A stretch of 64,000 nucleotides of DNA, taken from contig OZ242168.1 of NCBI GenBank assembly GCA_965205275.1, positions 992,001 through 1,056,000 on the forward strand, written 5' to 3'. This DNA is from WTFY01 sp965205275 (lineage in GTDB: Bacteria > Pseudomonadota > Gammaproteobacteria > UBA4575). Positions 63,058 through 64,000 of the stretch are shown piece by piece. Numbering within the stretch: position 1 is the stretch's first letter; every line of letters begins with the position of its first letter. Both the position numbers and the translations under genes were made by a program. The notes under the pieces were generated by a model. The model saw nothing but the letters and a program-made list of their open reading frames with translations, did not search any database and was not told the origin of the DNA.

Positions 63058-64000
63058 TTGATTACAGAGCGAATTATACGCGATGCGAAGCCAGGAGAAA
63101 AACCTCAAATTATGTGGGATAGCACGGTTAGGGGGCTTGGCATCAAGGTTTTCCCAAGCGGACAAAAATCATTTGTCATTTCGTATCGAGTAGCGGGCAG
63201 AAAGCGTCTCGCAACACTAGCACGATGTTCTGAGATCTCGTTGCGTGAGGCCCGAGAACGTGCAGGTAAAGAGTTGGCCGCTACCCGTTCTGGAGAGACC
63301 GACCTTCTGGAACGAAGACGCCAGATACAAGAGGCTCCGAGCGTTGCCGAGGGACTTGCCCGGTTTTTTAACGAATTCGTACCGGAACGCGTCGCGATTG
63401 GACGCATGAGTGCGCGCACCGCTCAAGAGTACGGCAAGCAGGTTCGATGCTATGTTGGCCCTGCCCTGAGCAAATTTTTGGTTGCGGATGTCAGTCGACG
63501 CGATGTCGAGCGCATGGTTAAACCCATGCCAGGCCCGACACGCAACCGTGTACTGGCTTTCACCTCACGCTTGTTTTCGCTCTTTGAAACCTGGGAGTGG
63601 CGAGCACAGAACACCAATCCGGTGAGAGGCATTGAGCGCGCGAGAGAGCAAGCCCGAGACCGAATTCTTTCACCATCTGAACTGACGGCACTTGCCAAGG
63701 CCTTGAAAGATGCAGAGACTGCCTGCCCTGCTCCAGTCGCAGCAATCCGCATCGCCGCATTAACCGGCCTTCGCATTGGTGAAGTGCTGGCCATGCGCTG
63801 GGAGCATATCGACTTCGAAGCCAGACGTTTGTTACTGCCAGAAACTAAGACAGGACGAAGGTCCCATGATTTGGCGTCGGCGGCACTTGCTATTCTCGTA
63901 AAGCTTCCCCGCATCAATGAATGGGTATTCACTACTGGACGCGATGCGCCGGTTATGTATCGCACGGTACGCTTGCACTTTTCCCGGATCGCAACAAAGG
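63058..64000 (+). CDS. int: Tyrosine-type site-specific integrase, N-terminal part
   Basis: Open frame from TTG 63058 (AAAGG 8 bp upstream) running off the window. The N-terminal DUF4102 domain has RGLGIKVFPSGQKSFVISYRV and ARERAGKELAATRSG. The core-binding domain follows, then the catalytic RIAALTGLRIGEVLAMRWEHID with the first Arg of the active site. The end is missing. It lies 160 bp from the tRNA-Thr fragment and faces away from it, into the element. Confidence 0.9.
   Translation, partial: MITERIIRDAKPGEKPQIMWDSTVRGLGIKVFPSGQKSFVISYRVAGRKRLATLARCSEISLREARERAGKELAATRSGETDLLERRRQIQEAPSVAEGLARFFNEFVPERVAIGRMSARTAQEYGKQVRCYVGPALSKFLVADVSRRDVERMVKPMPGPTRNRVLAFTSRLFSLFETWEWRAQNTNPVRGIERAREQARDRILSPSELTALAKALKDAETACPAPVAAIRIAALTGLRIGEVLAMRWEHIDFEARRLLLPETKTGRRSHDLASAALAILVKLPRINEWVFTTGRDAPVMYRTVRLHFSRIATK

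Noticed and set aside
1..64000. CRISPR array or rRNA operon
   Set aside because: No regularly spaced repeats and no 16S, 23S or 5S sequence was found.

Overview
The window comes from a proteobacterial chromosome, most likely a betaproteobacterium. A Nitrosomonadaceae-like ammonia oxidiser is one possibility, but I did not test it. The evidence is a gene order running tRNA-Tyr/Gly/Thr, tRNA-Trp, secE-nusG-rplKAJL-rpoBC-rpsLG-fusA-tuf-S10-spc-alpha without a break, with ssb and uvrA close to the rplQ end, plus moderate GC.

Left part (1-13,100): a surface-glycan locus. A capsule-type glycosyltransferase, an MBL-fold protein resembling the C-terminal half of CMP-sialate hydroxylase, and a methyltransferase flank the pseudaminic acid pathway. 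PseC and PseB are on the minus strand; PseF, PseG and PseI are on the plus strand. A WbqC-family protein, a FAD oxidoreductase and a second methyltransferase follow. Together these should turn UDP-GlcNAc into CMP-pseudaminic acid, perhaps tailored, for flagellin or a polysaccharide. No PseH acetyltransferase is visible. A tadA relic lies inside the locus.

Middle part (13,180-25,100): ssb (-) and uvrA (+) are normally divergent neighbours. Here about 6 kb of accessory DNA separates them: two IS3-type transposase relics, a NERD-domain pseudogene, an AbrB/Doc toxin-antitoxin pair, a DUF4238 gene with a nonsense codon, and a large Fic-like protein. Two copies of a ~200 bp direct repeat lie 2.84 kb apart. 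Downstream of uvrA are a TM2 protein, a small ORF, a decayed higBA pair and a brnTA pair whose toxin has no standard start codon.

Core part (25,096-56,300): a SAM hydrolase-like gene, then about 30 kb of minus-strand transcription and translation genes from secE to rplQ, ending in a clear terminator. Two strong hairpins (rpoC-rpsL and rpsJ-rplC) may be regulatory.

Right part (56,300-64,000): an integrative-element remnant lies between tRNA-Thr and tRNA-Trp, where many betaproteobacteria carry a second tuf. It contains a LuxR regulator, AlpA and a frameshifted integrase. Beyond the tRNA cluster are a ugd relic, a DUF3445 protein, a lipoprotein, and the boundary of another element: a tRNA-Thr(UGU) 3' fragment followed by an integrase that runs off the window.

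Decay (nonsense codons, frameshifts, truncation) is concentrated in accessory genes, while the core genes are intact. That argues against simple sequencing error.
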